Below, one piece after another: positions 8,227-16,997 of a stretch of DNA of 64,000 nt (position 1 is its first letter; every line of letters starts with the position of its first letter). The notes below the pieces were generated by a model. The model made no database searches. It saw nothing but the letters and a program-made list of their open reading frames with translations, and was not told the DNA's origin. Made by a program: the position numbers and the translations under genes. The DNA is taken from assembly GCF_009928685.1 (NCBI RefSeq), contig NZ_WWEO01000042.1, positions 310,001 to 374,000 on the forward strand, read 5' to 3'. Origin of the DNA: Mucilaginibacter agri. GTDB taxonomy: Bacteria > Bacteroidota > Bacteroidia > Sphingobacteriales > Sphingobacteriaceae.

Positions 8227-9369
8227 TTACAACAACAAAATATCTATACGGTGCGCATGCACCGTTTTTAGTTTATTGCTCCAGGCAAATATGGTAAAGT
8301 TGCCATCCTGTGAAGCTACAAGTGCTATGGCATCGTGCTGATCGTGTACAAATTGGGCTGCTGCCAAATGGCGGGTGCCTCCGTTCTGCGCTGGATGCAT
8401 GCGGCATGGTGTTGAGTCGATCGTTGGTTCGGTAACCACAATCTCCTCAACGGGTACGCTGCCATCTGCCCGGGTAATTTTAGCGCCAAAGGCTAGCAGT
8501 TCGTGATTTTGGGTTAAAACAGTGGCGCCATCTACAGCTGTAAAGCCGCCTATAATGTCAATGGCTTGTAACAGGCGTTCCTGCCATTCCAGTGTTTTTC
8601 TGAAAATAGAATCCTGCGCAATTAATTCGCTTATTACTGTATAGGCCGGTATTACCGGATAACCAATAGGTTGCACAATGGATTTGCGCCACTCGTCGGA
8701 ATTTGAAGGCACCAGGAGCACGATACCTCCACGGTGATGCTTTTGCATGGATGCGGCCAGTTCTACCCAAACATTTACTGAGTTAGATAAGAAGGATGGA
8801 AGCGGCATCCCTAATAGCGAAGCCAGCAGATCCGGGCAATCGGACATGCCCGAGTTGGTTTCATCTACTATTTTAATCTTGTCGCCTTTTAATATGGCTA
8901 TGTTTACAAACTTACCAAAACCATCAATGCGGCTGTGTTTAATAACTACCAGCCCCGGTTCGATAACTTCGATCACAAAGCAAATATGTGGTATGCCGTG
9001 TGTAGTACCCCATATATAAGCGTCGTCGCCGTCGTTCCAAACGGCTAAATGGATCCCCGGGTTTTCTACCGCGGGCGAAAGTTTGTTGAGGTTATGCGGT
9101 GTTAATCTCAACTTACGGCCAAAGTTCAGCGGTCGGTCCGCCTGCTCGGGACTTAAATAAGCTATAGAAACTTTAGGCGAATGCCCTTCCTCGCGCTGTA
9201 AACTTGCCCAAAATGCAGTATCGATAATTGCTTCGATGATATATACTGGTGGGTCGCTGGCCAGATTTGTTTTACCCATTTTGCGCGCCTCGGTAAGGTG
9301 CATTGCAAAGTGCGATTCTATAGTAGAAGCCACCATGCGGGCGGCCAAATATGAGGGTTCAGATAACAT
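8227..9369 (-). CDS. Putative diadenylate cyclase (DAC/DisA_N domain) with N-terminal DACNV-like domain
   Basis: The C-terminal part carries the two nucleotide-binding signatures of DAC domains, DGA at 280-282 and GTRH at 331-334, with the flanking beta pattern (TVLTQNHELLAFGAKI; AIALVASQDGNFTIF). That suggests synthesis or binding of cyclic di-AMP. Residues 1 to about 260 look like the sensor domain found upstream of DAC in Bacteroidota (DACNV group). In canonical enzymes GTRH is followed by Arg; here it is Leu335, so activity is uncertain. The 380-residue length fits this subgroup. It stands alone between a convergent dinB and a GH3 gene. Confidence 0.7.
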   Translation of the reverse strand: MLSEPSYLAARMVASTIESHFAMHLTEARKMGKTNLASDPPVYIIEAIIDTAFWASLQREEGHSPKVSIAYLSPEQADRPLNFGRKLRLTPHNLNKLSPAVENPGIHLAVWNDGDDAYIWGTTHGIPHICFVIEVIEPGLVVIKHSRIDGFGKFVNIAILKGDKIKIVDETNSGMSDCPDLLASLLGMPLPSFLSNSVNVWVELAASMQKHHRGGIVLLVPSNSDEWRKSIVQPIGYPVIPAYTVISELIAQDSIFRKTLEWQERLLQAIDIIGGFTAVDGATVLTQNHELLAFGAKITRADGSVPVEEIVVTEPTIDSTPCRMHPAQNGGTRHLAAAQFVHDQHDAIALVASQDGNFTIFAWSNKLKTVHAHRIDILLL

Positions 9370-9471
9370 GTATTTTCGAGGGTATGATTACAAAGCTATA
9401 ATATATATTCTTTAATAAAATATTGCAATAGCAACTCTGTTTAATTTGACCTGTTGGCAACATACAGGTAT

Positions 9472-9503
9472 AAAAAAGCCTCTCAGTAATAACTGAAAGG
9501 CTT
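9472..9503 (-). terminator. Terminator downstream of the GH3 gene
   Basis: On the minus strand an imperfect stem (AAGCCTTTCAGT against ACTGAGAGGCTT) with a short AT loop is followed by a T run. It lies 36 bases after the GH3 stop. Confidence 0.75.
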
Positions 9504-9538
9504 AGTTGAGAGAGATTGAGATTTAATTGATTATGATA

Positions 9539-11707
9539 TTAGTTGATAGTAATATTTGCGGTTTGTTTAATATCCCGTGATGAAGTACCGGCCAGTAATT
9601 TGTATTTGCCGGGTTCTACAATCCATTTTTTTGTAGAGTCATCAAAATAAGCAAGATTCTTTACCGGAATCTTGAGTTTGATGGTTACAGCCTGACCCGC
9701 TGCTACGTAAACTTTCTTGAATGCTTTAAGCTCTTTTTCGGCGCGCTCAACTTTAGAACCAGATTTGTTGACATACAGTTGAACGGTTTCTTTACCATTA
9801 ACTTTGCCGGCATTTTTTACCTCGATGCTTGCGGTAATGTTGTCATCAGCGGTATAAACGGTTTTATCGGTATGCAAATCATCATATTTATAATTGGTGT
9901 ATGATAAGCCATAGCCGAAGCAATATAAGGGCTCGATCTTTTTGGTATCGAACCAGCGATAACCAACTAAAATACCTTCTTTATACTCAACTTGCAGGTT
10001 TTGGCCAGGATAGGCACCCAATGCATGTGCAGGCGACTGGCTTAATGAAGCCGGGAAGGTAAATGGCAACTTGCCAGATGGGTTGATTTTACCAGTTAAA
10101 ACGTCGGCCAGTGCGTTACCGTTTTCGGAGCCGTTATACCACGACCATACAATGGTATGGTTATTCTTCTTGATCTCGCCAATGTCATAAGGTGCACCAC
10201 CAACTACCACTACAATGGTGTTAGGGTTGGCGGCAGTAACGGCGTCGATAAGGGTTTGCTCGCCAAATGGCAGGCTCAGGTCTTTACGGTCGCGGCCTTC
10301 GCTTTCGTAGTCGCGGTTAGCGCCTACAAAAAGGATAGCCATGTCGGTAGACTTTGCTGCAGCTACAGCTTCGTCCACCAAGGCAGGGTCTGATTTGTTA
10401 AAATCGTCGCCGTTGTGGTTAGCAGGCGAAGGTTCGGCATATTTACCCCAATAACCTTGCGCAAATTTAATGTTAACGATGCCACCCAAACGATTCTTTA
10501 AACCAGCCAGGGCGTTTATCTCATATTTAGCTTTTACACCAGCGCCAAAGCCACCCAGGTGAAATGTATGGGTAGCGTTATCGCCAATTACGGCAATGCT
10601 TTTTATGTTCGATGTATTTAGCGGCAACAGGTGTTTGTCGTTCTTTAATAATACAATTGATTCTGATGCGATATCGTAGGCAGTTTTGCCATGCTCCGGA
10701 GTAGCAATGCTACCTTTAGGTTGGTTGCTGCTTAAAGAAGTTTTATACATTACCCATAAAACACGGCGTACTTTTTCGTCTATCACTTTTACGCTAACTT
10801 TTCCAGCTTTTACAGAATCCAGTAATGGTTTGGCAAAGTAGTAAGTATCATATTTTTCGCCGGAGCCCATTTCCAGGTCGAGGCCATTGTTGGCTGCGGC
10901 TACCGTGCTGTGCGTACCGCCCCAGTCGCTCATTACCAGGCCTTTAAATTCCCATTCACCTTTTAAGATCTGATTAAGCAGGTAATCATTTTCTGAGCAG
11001 TAAACACCGCGCAGTTTGTTATAGGCCGACATGATGGTCCATGCCTCCCCCTCTGTAATAGAAGCCTTAAAAGCTGGCAGGTAAATTTCGCGCAATGCAC
11101 GTTCGTCAACCTCAACGTTAACGCGGCCACGCTCAACCTCCTGGTTGTTTACAGCGTAGTGCTTTACGCAGGCTGCCACATGCTGGCTTTGGATGCCTTT
11201 GACAGATGCAACGGCTAAGCGTGCGTTCAGGAAAGGGTCTTCAGAATAATATTCGTAAGTGCGGCCACATAAAGGAGTACGTGCAATGTTAAACGCCGGG
11301 GCCAACATTACTTGTTTATTACGGGCGCGGGCTTCTTCGCCCATATCATGTCCATAACGATAAGCCAGATCGGGGTTCCAGGTTGCAGCCAGGGCCGATC
11401 CGTTAGGAAAAAATGTAGCAGAGTCGGTTTTCAAATTAGCTGATCCCCATCCTGGTTTAACCTCTTCGCGAACACCCAGCGGGCCATCATCGCTCACCAA
11501 ATTAGGAATGCCCAGGCGTTTTACCCCGGCAGATGAAAACAGGCCGTTGGCATGCACCATCGCAATTTTTTCTTCGAGTGTGAGTTTCTTAATAATGGCC
11601 GAGATTTTGGCATCGGTATTAACAGGTTTGGTTTGGGCATATACGCCGTTTAACGACGAGCCTGCCAAAACAGCGCAGAGCATTATGCCCGGGATTTTAA
11701 TTTTCAT
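9539..11707 (-). CDS. Glycoside hydrolase family 3 beta-glucosidase (BglX-like)
   Basis: Exported exo-acting glucosidase of 722 residues. An N-terminal signal peptide ending near VYAQ (residue 25) precedes the GH3 catalytic barrel, with KHY at 182-184 and the nucleophile motif SDWGG (Asp261). A second alpha/beta domain (GANRDYESEGRDRKDL region) follows, then a C-terminal fibronectin-III-like domain from about residue 610. This is the full architecture of periplasmic BglX enzymes. It is not in a PUL: no SusC/SusD pair is nearby. A second GH3 gene lies at 16998-19352. Substrate specificity (beta-glucoside, xyloside or other) cannot be read from sequence. Confidence 0.93.
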   Translation of the reverse strand: MKIKIPGIMLCAVLAGSSLNGVYAQTKPVNTDAKISAIIKKLTLEEKIAMVHANGLFSSAGVKRLGIPNLVSDDGPLGVREEVKPGWGSANLKTDSATFFPNGSALAATWNPDLAYRYGHDMGEEARARNKQVMLAPAFNIARTPLCGRTYEYYSEDPFLNARLAVASVKGIQSQHVAACVKHYAVNNQEVERGRVNVEVDERALREIYLPAFKASITEGEAWTIMSAYNKLRGVYCSENDYLLNQILKGEWEFKGLVMSDWGGTHSTVAAANNGLDLEMGSGEKYDTYYFAKPLLDSVKAGKVSVKVIDEKVRRVLWVMYKTSLSSNQPKGSIATPEHGKTAYDIASESIVLLKNDKHLLPLNTSNIKSIAVIGDNATHTFHLGGFGAGVKAKYEINALAGLKNRLGGIVNIKFAQGYWGKYAEPSPANHNGDDFNKSDPALVDEAVAAAKSTDMAILFVGANRDYESEGRDRKDLSLPFGEQTLIDAVTAANPNTIVVVVGGAPYDIGEIKKNNHTIVWSWYNGSENGNALADVLTGKINPSGKLPFTFPASLSQSPAHALGAYPGQNLQVEYKEGILVGYRWFDTKKIEPLYCFGYGLSYTNYKYDDLHTDKTVYTADDNITASIEVKNAGKVNGKETVQLYVNKSGSKVERAEKELKAFKKVYVAAGQAVTIKLKIPVKNLAYFDDSTKKWIVEPGKYKLLAGTSSRDIKQTANITIN

Positions 11708-11922
11708 GATGATAACGGTACAATTGGTTGCCTGCTAAAAATTAAACAGGTATACAAACTTTTGACCCTAAAAGTAGGCATGTAAAATCTGTTTGCTTAT
11801 ATAATAAACAAACAAATTGTTGTACTATTTTAACACATGAAAGGGGAGGATGGAGATAGAAAATAAAATCCAATAGTTAACCGGATTGGGTATACTATTG
11901 GATTTTTATGGGAAGATAAATG

Positions 11923-12129
11923 CTATTTATCTGTTGTGTTGTTGGTTTTGGTATCGGGTGGAGTTGATACAATTTCGCCGAATTCATTAACATAAGCCAT
12001 CATGCTATCCAGATCTCCTCCTGAAGCGTTTTCCTTCCGTTGTTGTTTACGGTACTCTTTATCCTCTTTCTTTTTCTGACGATTTTTTTCGAGTTGCTTT
12101 TTCATGAAGGTTGCCTGGGATTTTGCCAT
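11923..12129 (-). CDS. Small charged protein downstream of the cold-shock gene
   Basis: A 68-residue protein, strongly basic and glutamine-rich in the first half (MKKQLEKNRQKKKEDKEYRK) and acidic to neutral after. It looks like an extended helix or disordered RNA-associated tail. It has no recognisable domain. It lies on the same strand as the cold-shock gene, 85 bases beyond it and past that gene's terminator, so it may be expressed by read-through. The pairing with csp suggests a role with RNA at low temperature, but this is inference from position only. Confidence 0.7.
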   Translation of the reverse strand: MAKSQATFMKKQLEKNRQKKKEDKEYRKQQRKENASGGDLDSMMAYVNEFGEIVSTPPDTKTNNTTDK

Positions 12130-12160
12130 ATTTTACTGTAAGGGTTTTAATTATTAAAAA

Positions 12161-12191
12161 ACAAAAAGCACCTGCTTTAAAGGCAGGTGCT
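12161..12191 (-). terminator. Terminator after the cold-shock gene
   Basis: A perfect 9-bp stem (AGCACCTGC with GCAGGTGCT), 7-base loop, followed on the minus strand by TTTTTGTTTTTT. It separates the cold-shock gene from the small charged protein. Confidence 0.88.
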
Positions 12192-12214
12192 CACGATTAA
12201 ATTTATAGTATTTC

Positions 12215-12409
12215 TTAGATTACTTTAACATTTACCGCATTTGGTCCTTTTCTGCCTTCTTCGATATCGAAAGATACTTTGTCGTTTTCACGGATCTCGT
12301 CGATTAAGCCAGTTGAATGAACAAAAACATCATTTCTGTTTTCGCTTTGTGAAATAAAGCCGAAACCTTTAGTGGTATCGTAGAACTTTACTGTTCCTTC
12401 TTTTTGCAT
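12215..12409 (-). CDS. Cold-shock domain protein (CspA family)
   Basis: A 64-residue single OB-fold nucleic-acid-binding protein. The RNP1 motif KGFGFI and RNP2 motif DVFVHST are both intact, and the length is standard. It probably acts as an RNA chaperone. The gene ends just before a strong terminator and starts in a long AT-rich 5' region shared with the divergent efflux gene. A 5' UTR of about 50-100 bases could carry cold regulation, but I see no specific structure that proves it. Confidence 0.95.
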   Translation of the reverse strand: MQKEGTVKFYDTTKGFGFISQSENRNDVFVHSTGLIDEIRENDKVSFDIEEGRKGPNAVNVKVI

Positions 12410-12577
12410 TGTATTGTATTTAATAAGTATGCAAGGTACATATTTAAATCGGCTTAATGTCGTTGATTTTACTACTAGTGAAATTATTTAACGTTATTTT
12501 AAGTTTTTTTAGGGGTAGGGGACCTGGTAGTCTGTAAGTTAGCACTGATGTGGTTGGAATGTAAAATTGAAATTAAT

Positions 12578-12595
12578 TAGTTTGAAATCAAACTA
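12578..12595. promoter_or_regulatory. MarR-type operator palindrome
   Basis: TAGTTTGA-AA-TCAAACTA is a perfect 8-2-8 palindrome of the size and composition bound by MarR dimers. It overlaps the -33 TTG of the promoter for the efflux/marR pair, so a bound repressor would block transcription. Autoregulation by the MarR gene at 14226 is inferred. Confidence 0.7.
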
Positions 12596-12612
12596 TCAAT
12601 TATTTAACTTTG
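12582..12612 (+). promoter_or_regulatory. Promoter of the efflux-marR operon
   Basis: TTG at 12582-12584, 20 bases, then TAACTTTG at 12605-12612, matching the Bacteroidota -33/-7 consensus. The efflux ATG is 22 bases further on. The -33 box lies inside the palindromic operator. Confidence 0.75.
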
Positions 12613-12633
12613 TTTTATACTTCCTGATATTAA

Positions 12634-14211
12634 ATGCAAGCCCAATCTTTAGTTGAATATGGCCCGCGGCGGATCATCATCACCATAACAGCCGTTTTTT
12701 GTGCCCTTTTAGAAATTATCGATACCACTATTGTTAACGTAGCACTTAATGATATGAGGGGTAACCTTGGTGCAACACTTAACGAAATTAGTTGGGTAAT
12801 TACCGCATATTCGCTTGCCAATGTGATCATTGTGCCCATGACGAGCTGGTTATCGCAGCAATTTGGCAGGCGTAATTATTTTGCAGCTTCGGTTGTAATA
12901 TTTACAATTTGTTCGTTTCTATGCGGTAACGCACATAATATCTGGGAGTTAGTAATCTTTCGCTTTATACAGGGCATGGGAGGCGGCGCATTGCTGGTAA
13001 CCTCGCAAACGATTATTACCGAAAGCTGGCCTACCGAAAAACGTGCAATGGCGCAGGCTATTTACACACTCGGGGTTATTGTTGGCCCAACGCTAGGGCC
13101 CCCACTGGGTGGATATATCGTAGATAATTTCTCCTGGCCATTTATATTCTACATTAACATCCCCGTAGGCATTATTGCTACGCTGTTAACCTTACAGTAT
13201 GTTCGCAGCCCGCAGTATGAAGAGAAGCGACCTGCCAGTCAGGTTGATTGGTGGGGTATTGGTTTATTAACTGTAGGCATATCGTCACTTCAATATGTTT
13301 TAGAAAAAGGCCAGGAAGACGATTGGTTTAGCAGCACCGCTATCATTGTTTTGTGCGTCGCCGCATTTTTAGGTTTGTTTTTATTTATCTGGCGCGAGCT
13401 ATCTTATAAATATCCAATTGTAAACCTGCGGGTGCTTAAAAATGGGAACCTACGTATTGGGGTTTTACTATCATTTATAATGGGCCTGGGTTTGTTTGGT
13501 TCTACTTTTGTAATTCCGCTTTATACCCAATCCCTCCTGGGTTGGACGGCCCAGCAATCGGGTATGCTGCAACTACCGAGTACTTTGTTTGTAGCGGTAA
13601 TGATGCCGGTAGTTGCGATATTGATTCAAAAAGGGATCCCGCAGAAATATTTAATTGCGGTGGGGATGGTTATCTTCTTTATTTATAGCTACCTCTCATA
13701 CACCATACTAACCCCACACACCAGCAGCGGCGATTTTTTCTGGATCCTAATTATCCGCGGTTTTGGTTTAGGCTTGCTTTCTGTGCCGGTAAGTACTATG
13801 TCGCTGTCTACCCTAAAAGGGCCGGAGATTGGCCAGGGAGCAGCATTTTCGGGTATGATGCGGCAATTAGGCGGCTCGTTCGGGGTGGCGCTCATCTCTA
13901 CCTTTGTATCGCGGCAAACGCAGGTGCATCGCAGCACTTTGGTTTCGCATCTAAACGTTAACGATATCAATGTACAACAACGGGTAGCCTCAATGGCCGC
14001 CGGTATGCGTCATAACGGTCTGGACAGCCTTACCTCGCGGCAAACTGCCTACGCTATGCTCGATGGCGCGGTGAATAAGCAAGCCACCCTATTGTCATAT
14101 ATGGATGTATTTTTATGGGTAGGCGTAATGTTTTTGGTTTGTGTGCCTATTGTTCTGATATTTATTAAAACAAGCAAAGCCAAAGTAAACCTTGCAGATG
14201 CGGCTCATTAA
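12634..14211 (+). CDS. DHA2-family (EmrB-like) MFS multidrug efflux transporter
   Basis: Proton-driven inner-membrane exporter of 525 residues with about 14 predicted transmembrane segments. Family signals are the N-terminal LEIIDTTIVNVAL (TM1, motif D1) and the GxxxGPxxGG motif C seen as IVGPTLGPPLGGY near residue 150. DHA2 pumps usually work with a membrane-fusion partner and TolC; neither is adjacent here. The gene is followed after 14 bases by a MarR regulator, and the shared promoter carries a palindromic operator. Inducible resistance to small hydrophobic or phenolic compounds is the likely role. Confidence 0.93.
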   Translation: MQAQSLVEYGPRRIIITITAVFCALLEIIDTTIVNVALNDMRGNLGATLNEISWVITAYSLANVIIVPMTSWLSQQFGRRNYFAASVVIFTICSFLCGNAHNIWELVIFRFIQGMGGGALLVTSQTIITESWPTEKRAMAQAIYTLGVIVGPTLGPPLGGYIVDNFSWPFIFYINIPVGIIATLLTLQYVRSPQYEEKRPASQVDWWGIGLLTVGISSLQYVLEKGQEDDWFSSTAIIVLCVAAFLGLFLFIWRELSYKYPIVNLRVLKNGNLRIGVLLSFIMGLGLFGSTFVIPLYTQSLLGWTAQQSGMLQLPSTLFVAVMMPVVAILIQKGIPQKYLIAVGMVIFFIYSYLSYTILTPHTSSGDFFWILIIRGFGLGLLSVPVSTMSLSTLKGPEIGQGAAFSGMMRQLGGSFGVALISTFVSRQTQVHRSTLVSHLNVNDINVQQRVASMAAGMRHNGLDSLTSRQTAYAMLDGAVNKQATLLSYMDVFLWVGVMFLVCVPIVLIFIKTSKAKVNLADAAH

Positions 14212-14225
14212 AACTTGTTGTAAGT

Positions 14226-14669
14226 ATGGCGGAGTTAAGTAAAGCAGATATGGCGATGGAGCTTGCACGGGCAATGATGGAAATGCGAAATAAATCGCGG
14301 CAAAACATACAGCTGCGCATGAAAGAGCATAACATTAACCTCACGTTTGAGATGCTGGAAGTATTATCATGCCTGTGGCGCAAGGACGGAATTAATCAGC
14401 AGGAGATTGCCGACATTACGCTGAAAGATAAATCGAGCATGACCTATCTTATTGATAACCTGGTGAAGCGCAACATGGTGAAAAGGGTAGAGGATGGCAA
14501 CGACCGCCGTAACAAACTGATTCATTTAACCGACGATGCTAACGCGCTGAAAGCGCAAATTTTTCCCTGGGCTACCGAAATGTATACTGTAGCCACGCAG
14601 GATATTGATACTAAAGATCTTACCACTTGTTTGCAATTAATAAACAAGATGGTTGGCAACCTCCCATAG
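14226..14669 (+). CDS. MarR family transcriptional regulator
   Basis: A 147-residue winged-helix protein with the MarR pattern: INQQEIADITLKDKSSMTYLIDNLVKR (recognition helix) and the wing VEDGNDRRNKLIHLT. It lies 14 bases after the efflux gene and probably represses that operon through the palindrome at 12578-12595. Ligand unknown; phenolic or other substrates of the pump are the usual inducers in this family. Confidence 0.93.
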   Translation: MAELSKADMAMELARAMMEMRNKSRQNIQLRMKEHNINLTFEMLEVLSCLWRKDGINQQEIADITLKDKSSMTYLIDNLVKRNMVKRVEDGNDRRNKLIHLTDDANALKAQIFPWATEMYTVATQDIDTKDLTTCLQLINKMVGNLP

Positions 14670-14708
14670 TTTTGGCCGGCTACTAACTGTCTGTAAACTA
14701 TATATACT

Positions 14709-15557
14709 ATGAAAACTGTTTTAATACCTGTCGATTCATCCGCTACTACGCTGAATGTAATCGATTATGCTGCCGAATTCTGCAAATACGCACCGGTTGA
14801 CCGTATTATTTTACTGTCTACTTATTACACCTCCGTTTACACGCAATTCCTTCCCTCTGCCGATTATGTGCAGCTATGCCAGGAGGATATGGATCGCGAA
14901 CGCGCGCGCATAAAAGCTGTGGTCGACGGGCTTTGCGATACCTTGACCGCCCGGCTTGATAATAAGGTTAAGGTGCAGGTTGCTATTACCGAAGATCCAT
15001 TGGTACGTTCTGTTAAACAGATTAACGAGCAGGAAAAACCCAACCTGATCATAGCGGGCAGCGATGGCAATACCTACGTAGAGCATAGCAGCATCAGCAA
15101 GCTGTTGATTAATATAGCCCGCACCAGTACCGTGTCGGTGCTCATTGTGCCGGTTAATTATAAACACCAGCCGGTTAAGAAAGTGGTACTGGCTGTAGAC
15201 TTTAAAACTGTATTAAACACGGAGTTGCTTAGCGCTATCGAAAGCCGCTACAACTGGTTTCATCCCGAAATGCTGGTGCTTAATGTTGATGCCTCTAAAA
15301 ACCCTTTCGAAACGGACGAAGAACGGGCTATTGTGGAAGAGAAGCTAGGGCAGATCCTTAAAAACTTCGACCACAAAGTTTACTACGAGCAAGACCGGGA
15401 TATTTTGCACGGTATAACTACTTTTGCAAATGAGAATAATGCTAACATGATCATCGCCTTGCCTGGCAAGCATAGTTTCTTTTATAACCTAACGCATAAT
15501 AGTATTACGGAAGGTTTGTATAACGATGCAGCGCAGCCGGTGTTGGTATTGAAATAA
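14709..15557 (+). CDS. Universal stress protein with two tandem UspA domains
   Basis: A 282-residue cytoplasmic protein in which residues 1 to about 150 and about 155-282 are each a Usp fold. The first half starts with KTVLIPVDSS and contains an ATP-loop-like stretch IIAGSDGNTY. The second half starts VKKVVLAVDF but its GxxGxnGS loop is degenerate (ALPGKHSFFYN), so ATP binding may be limited to the N-terminal half. It lies 39 bases after marR on the same strand and may be read from the efflux promoter. Role in stress tolerance is by family only. Confidence 0.9.
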   Translation: MKTVLIPVDSSATTLNVIDYAAEFCKYAPVDRIILLSTYYTSVYTQFLPSADYVQLCQEDMDRERARIKAVVDGLCDTLTARLDNKVKVQVAITEDPLVRSVKQINEQEKPNLIIAGSDGNTYVEHSSISKLLINIARTSTVSVLIVPVNYKHQPVKKVVLAVDFKTVLNTELLSAIESRYNWFHPEMLVLNVDASKNPFETDEERAIVEEKLGQILKNFDHKVYYEQDRDILHGITTFANENNANMIIALPGKHSFFYNLTHNSITEGLYNDAAQPVLVLK

Positions 15558-15571
15558 AGTCATTAACCCCC

Positions 15572-15668
15572 AATTTGTCATTGCGAGCGATAGCGTGGCA
15601 ATCTCGTCGCCAATGTATATTCGACTTGAATAGCTACGAGATTGCTTCGTCCCTCGCAATGACAAATT
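15572..15668. repeat. REP-like inverted repeat between usp and lepB
   Basis: Arms of about 35 bases (beginning AATTTGTCATTGCGAG) are nearly complementary and flank a centre containing CGCCAATGTAT. The element fills the gap between two convergent genes and could end transcription from both sides. The same core occurs in a second inverted repeat at 61418-61524. Confidence 0.8.
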
Positions 15669-15680
15669 TATTAAATCGCT

Positions 15681-16775
15681 CTATTCAATCGGCCTCAAAA
15701 TCCTGCTCCAACGTACTTTATTAAAAATATTCTCGGTGCTGTCAATGCTCATCCAGGTGATCATTGCTTTGCCTACTATGTTTTGCTCCGGTACGTAACC
15801 CCATACGCGCGAGTCTTCTGAATTGTGGCGGTTGTCGCCCATCATCCAATAGTAGTTTTCTTTAAAAGTATAGGTGTCGGCTTTGGCTCCGTTAACGAAG
15901 TAGTTATTCCCAACGTGCGTAAGCTTGTTGCCTTCGTAGTTTTGGATCGCACGGCTATATAATGCCACGGTTGAATCATTAAGCCTGATCTTCCAACCCT
16001 TTTTAGGGAGCTTTAGCGGGCCAAAATTATCATTGTTCCATTTATACAAGGCATTGTGCGGAAATATTCCGGGGTCAAATTGACCAGTCGGATCTAAGTA
16101 TGGCTTTATGGATTTGATAGCCGAGTAGCTTTTAAAACTATTATAGCTATCAACCGGGATAATCATAATAAAATCGGTGTTGGTTAACTGCTGGTACACT
16201 TCTATATGCAGATCGTGAATAACCTGCGGATTTAGCTCCTGTCCATCTGTAGAAACTACGTATGATGTTTGCGCCTTAGGTGCATTTTTAGCAGCTTTTC
16301 CGTTTACATAAACCTGCGAGTTTACTATGGTTAATACATCGCCGGGCTCGGCCTGGCAGCGTTTAATGTAATTGGTTTTCATATCAACCGGTCCGTTCAA
16401 GCTGTCGGAGGGGAGATTGAAAACAACTACATCGCCTTTTTTTAATGATGATAAACCGGGGAGGCGATAGTATGGCAATTGCAGGCCATCCCAGTAAGTT
16501 TTAAAGCCGCCGATGCGTGCCTCTAAAAACGGAACTGATACCGGGGTAATAGGCATCCGCGGGCCATAGTTAAACTTGCTTACAAACAAGTAATCGCCCG
16601 TTAAAAGCGTACCCTCCATAGAACCCGAAGGTATAGCGTAGGCAGAAAATAATAAACCCCTGATAATGGTTGAAGCCACTACAGCAAATAAAATGGCATC
16701 AAACCATTCGCGGGTTTTGCTTTTCTTAGGCTTGTTTTGGTCGGCTTTTCGCTTAAAGTTTAAGTTCCATTTCAT
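15681..16775 (-). CDS. lepB: Signal peptidase I
   Basis: Membrane serine protease that removes signal peptides from exported proteins. A basic N-terminus and one transmembrane segment (about residues 27-46) precede the catalytic IPSGSM motif (Ser52). The catalytic Lys is in NYIKRC, and the GDNRHNSEDSR box that marks family S26 is intact. At 364 residues it is longer than the E. coli minimal core because of a periplasmic insertion of about 100 residues between the Lys box and the GDN box, common in Bacteroidota. Monocistronic, convergent with usp. Confidence 0.96.
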   Translation of the reverse strand: MKWNLNFKRKADQNKPKKSKTREWFDAILFAVVASTIIRGLLFSAYAIPSGSMEGTLLTGDYLFVSKFNYGPRMPITPVSVPFLEARIGGFKTYWDGLQLPYYRLPGLSSLKKGDVVVFNLPSDSLNGPVDMKTNYIKRCQAEPGDVLTIVNSQVYVNGKAAKNAPKAQTSYVVSTDGQELNPQVIHDLHIEVYQQLTNTDFIMIIPVDSYNSFKSYSAIKSIKPYLDPTGQFDPGIFPHNALYKWNNDNFGPLKLPKKGWKIRLNDSTVALYSRAIQNYEGNKLTHVGNNYFVNGAKADTYTFKENYYWMMGDNRHNSEDSRVWGYVPEQNIVGKAMITWMSIDSTENIFNKVRWSRILRPIE

Positions 16776-16997
16776 ATCGGCCAGTTTATTGGTTTAACAA
16801 TGTGTTATTGTTGGATGCGTAGCGTGGCTATTTGTTACAACATCAGTTTAAAATCAGCCAGATAGCTTTGGAAAAACGTTGTCGTTAATTTTCGGCACAA
16901 TTTGCAATGAAAGTTGTTAATTTGACCTTACGTATGATTGGCGGACACCTTATTTTTGGCCAACATTGCGGAAAACAATCACAGCCTACAAAAACAA

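Noticed and set aside
16938..16997. TTG start of the second GH3 gene
   Set aside because: The ATG at 16998 begins a proper signal segment; the extension adds residues before it.
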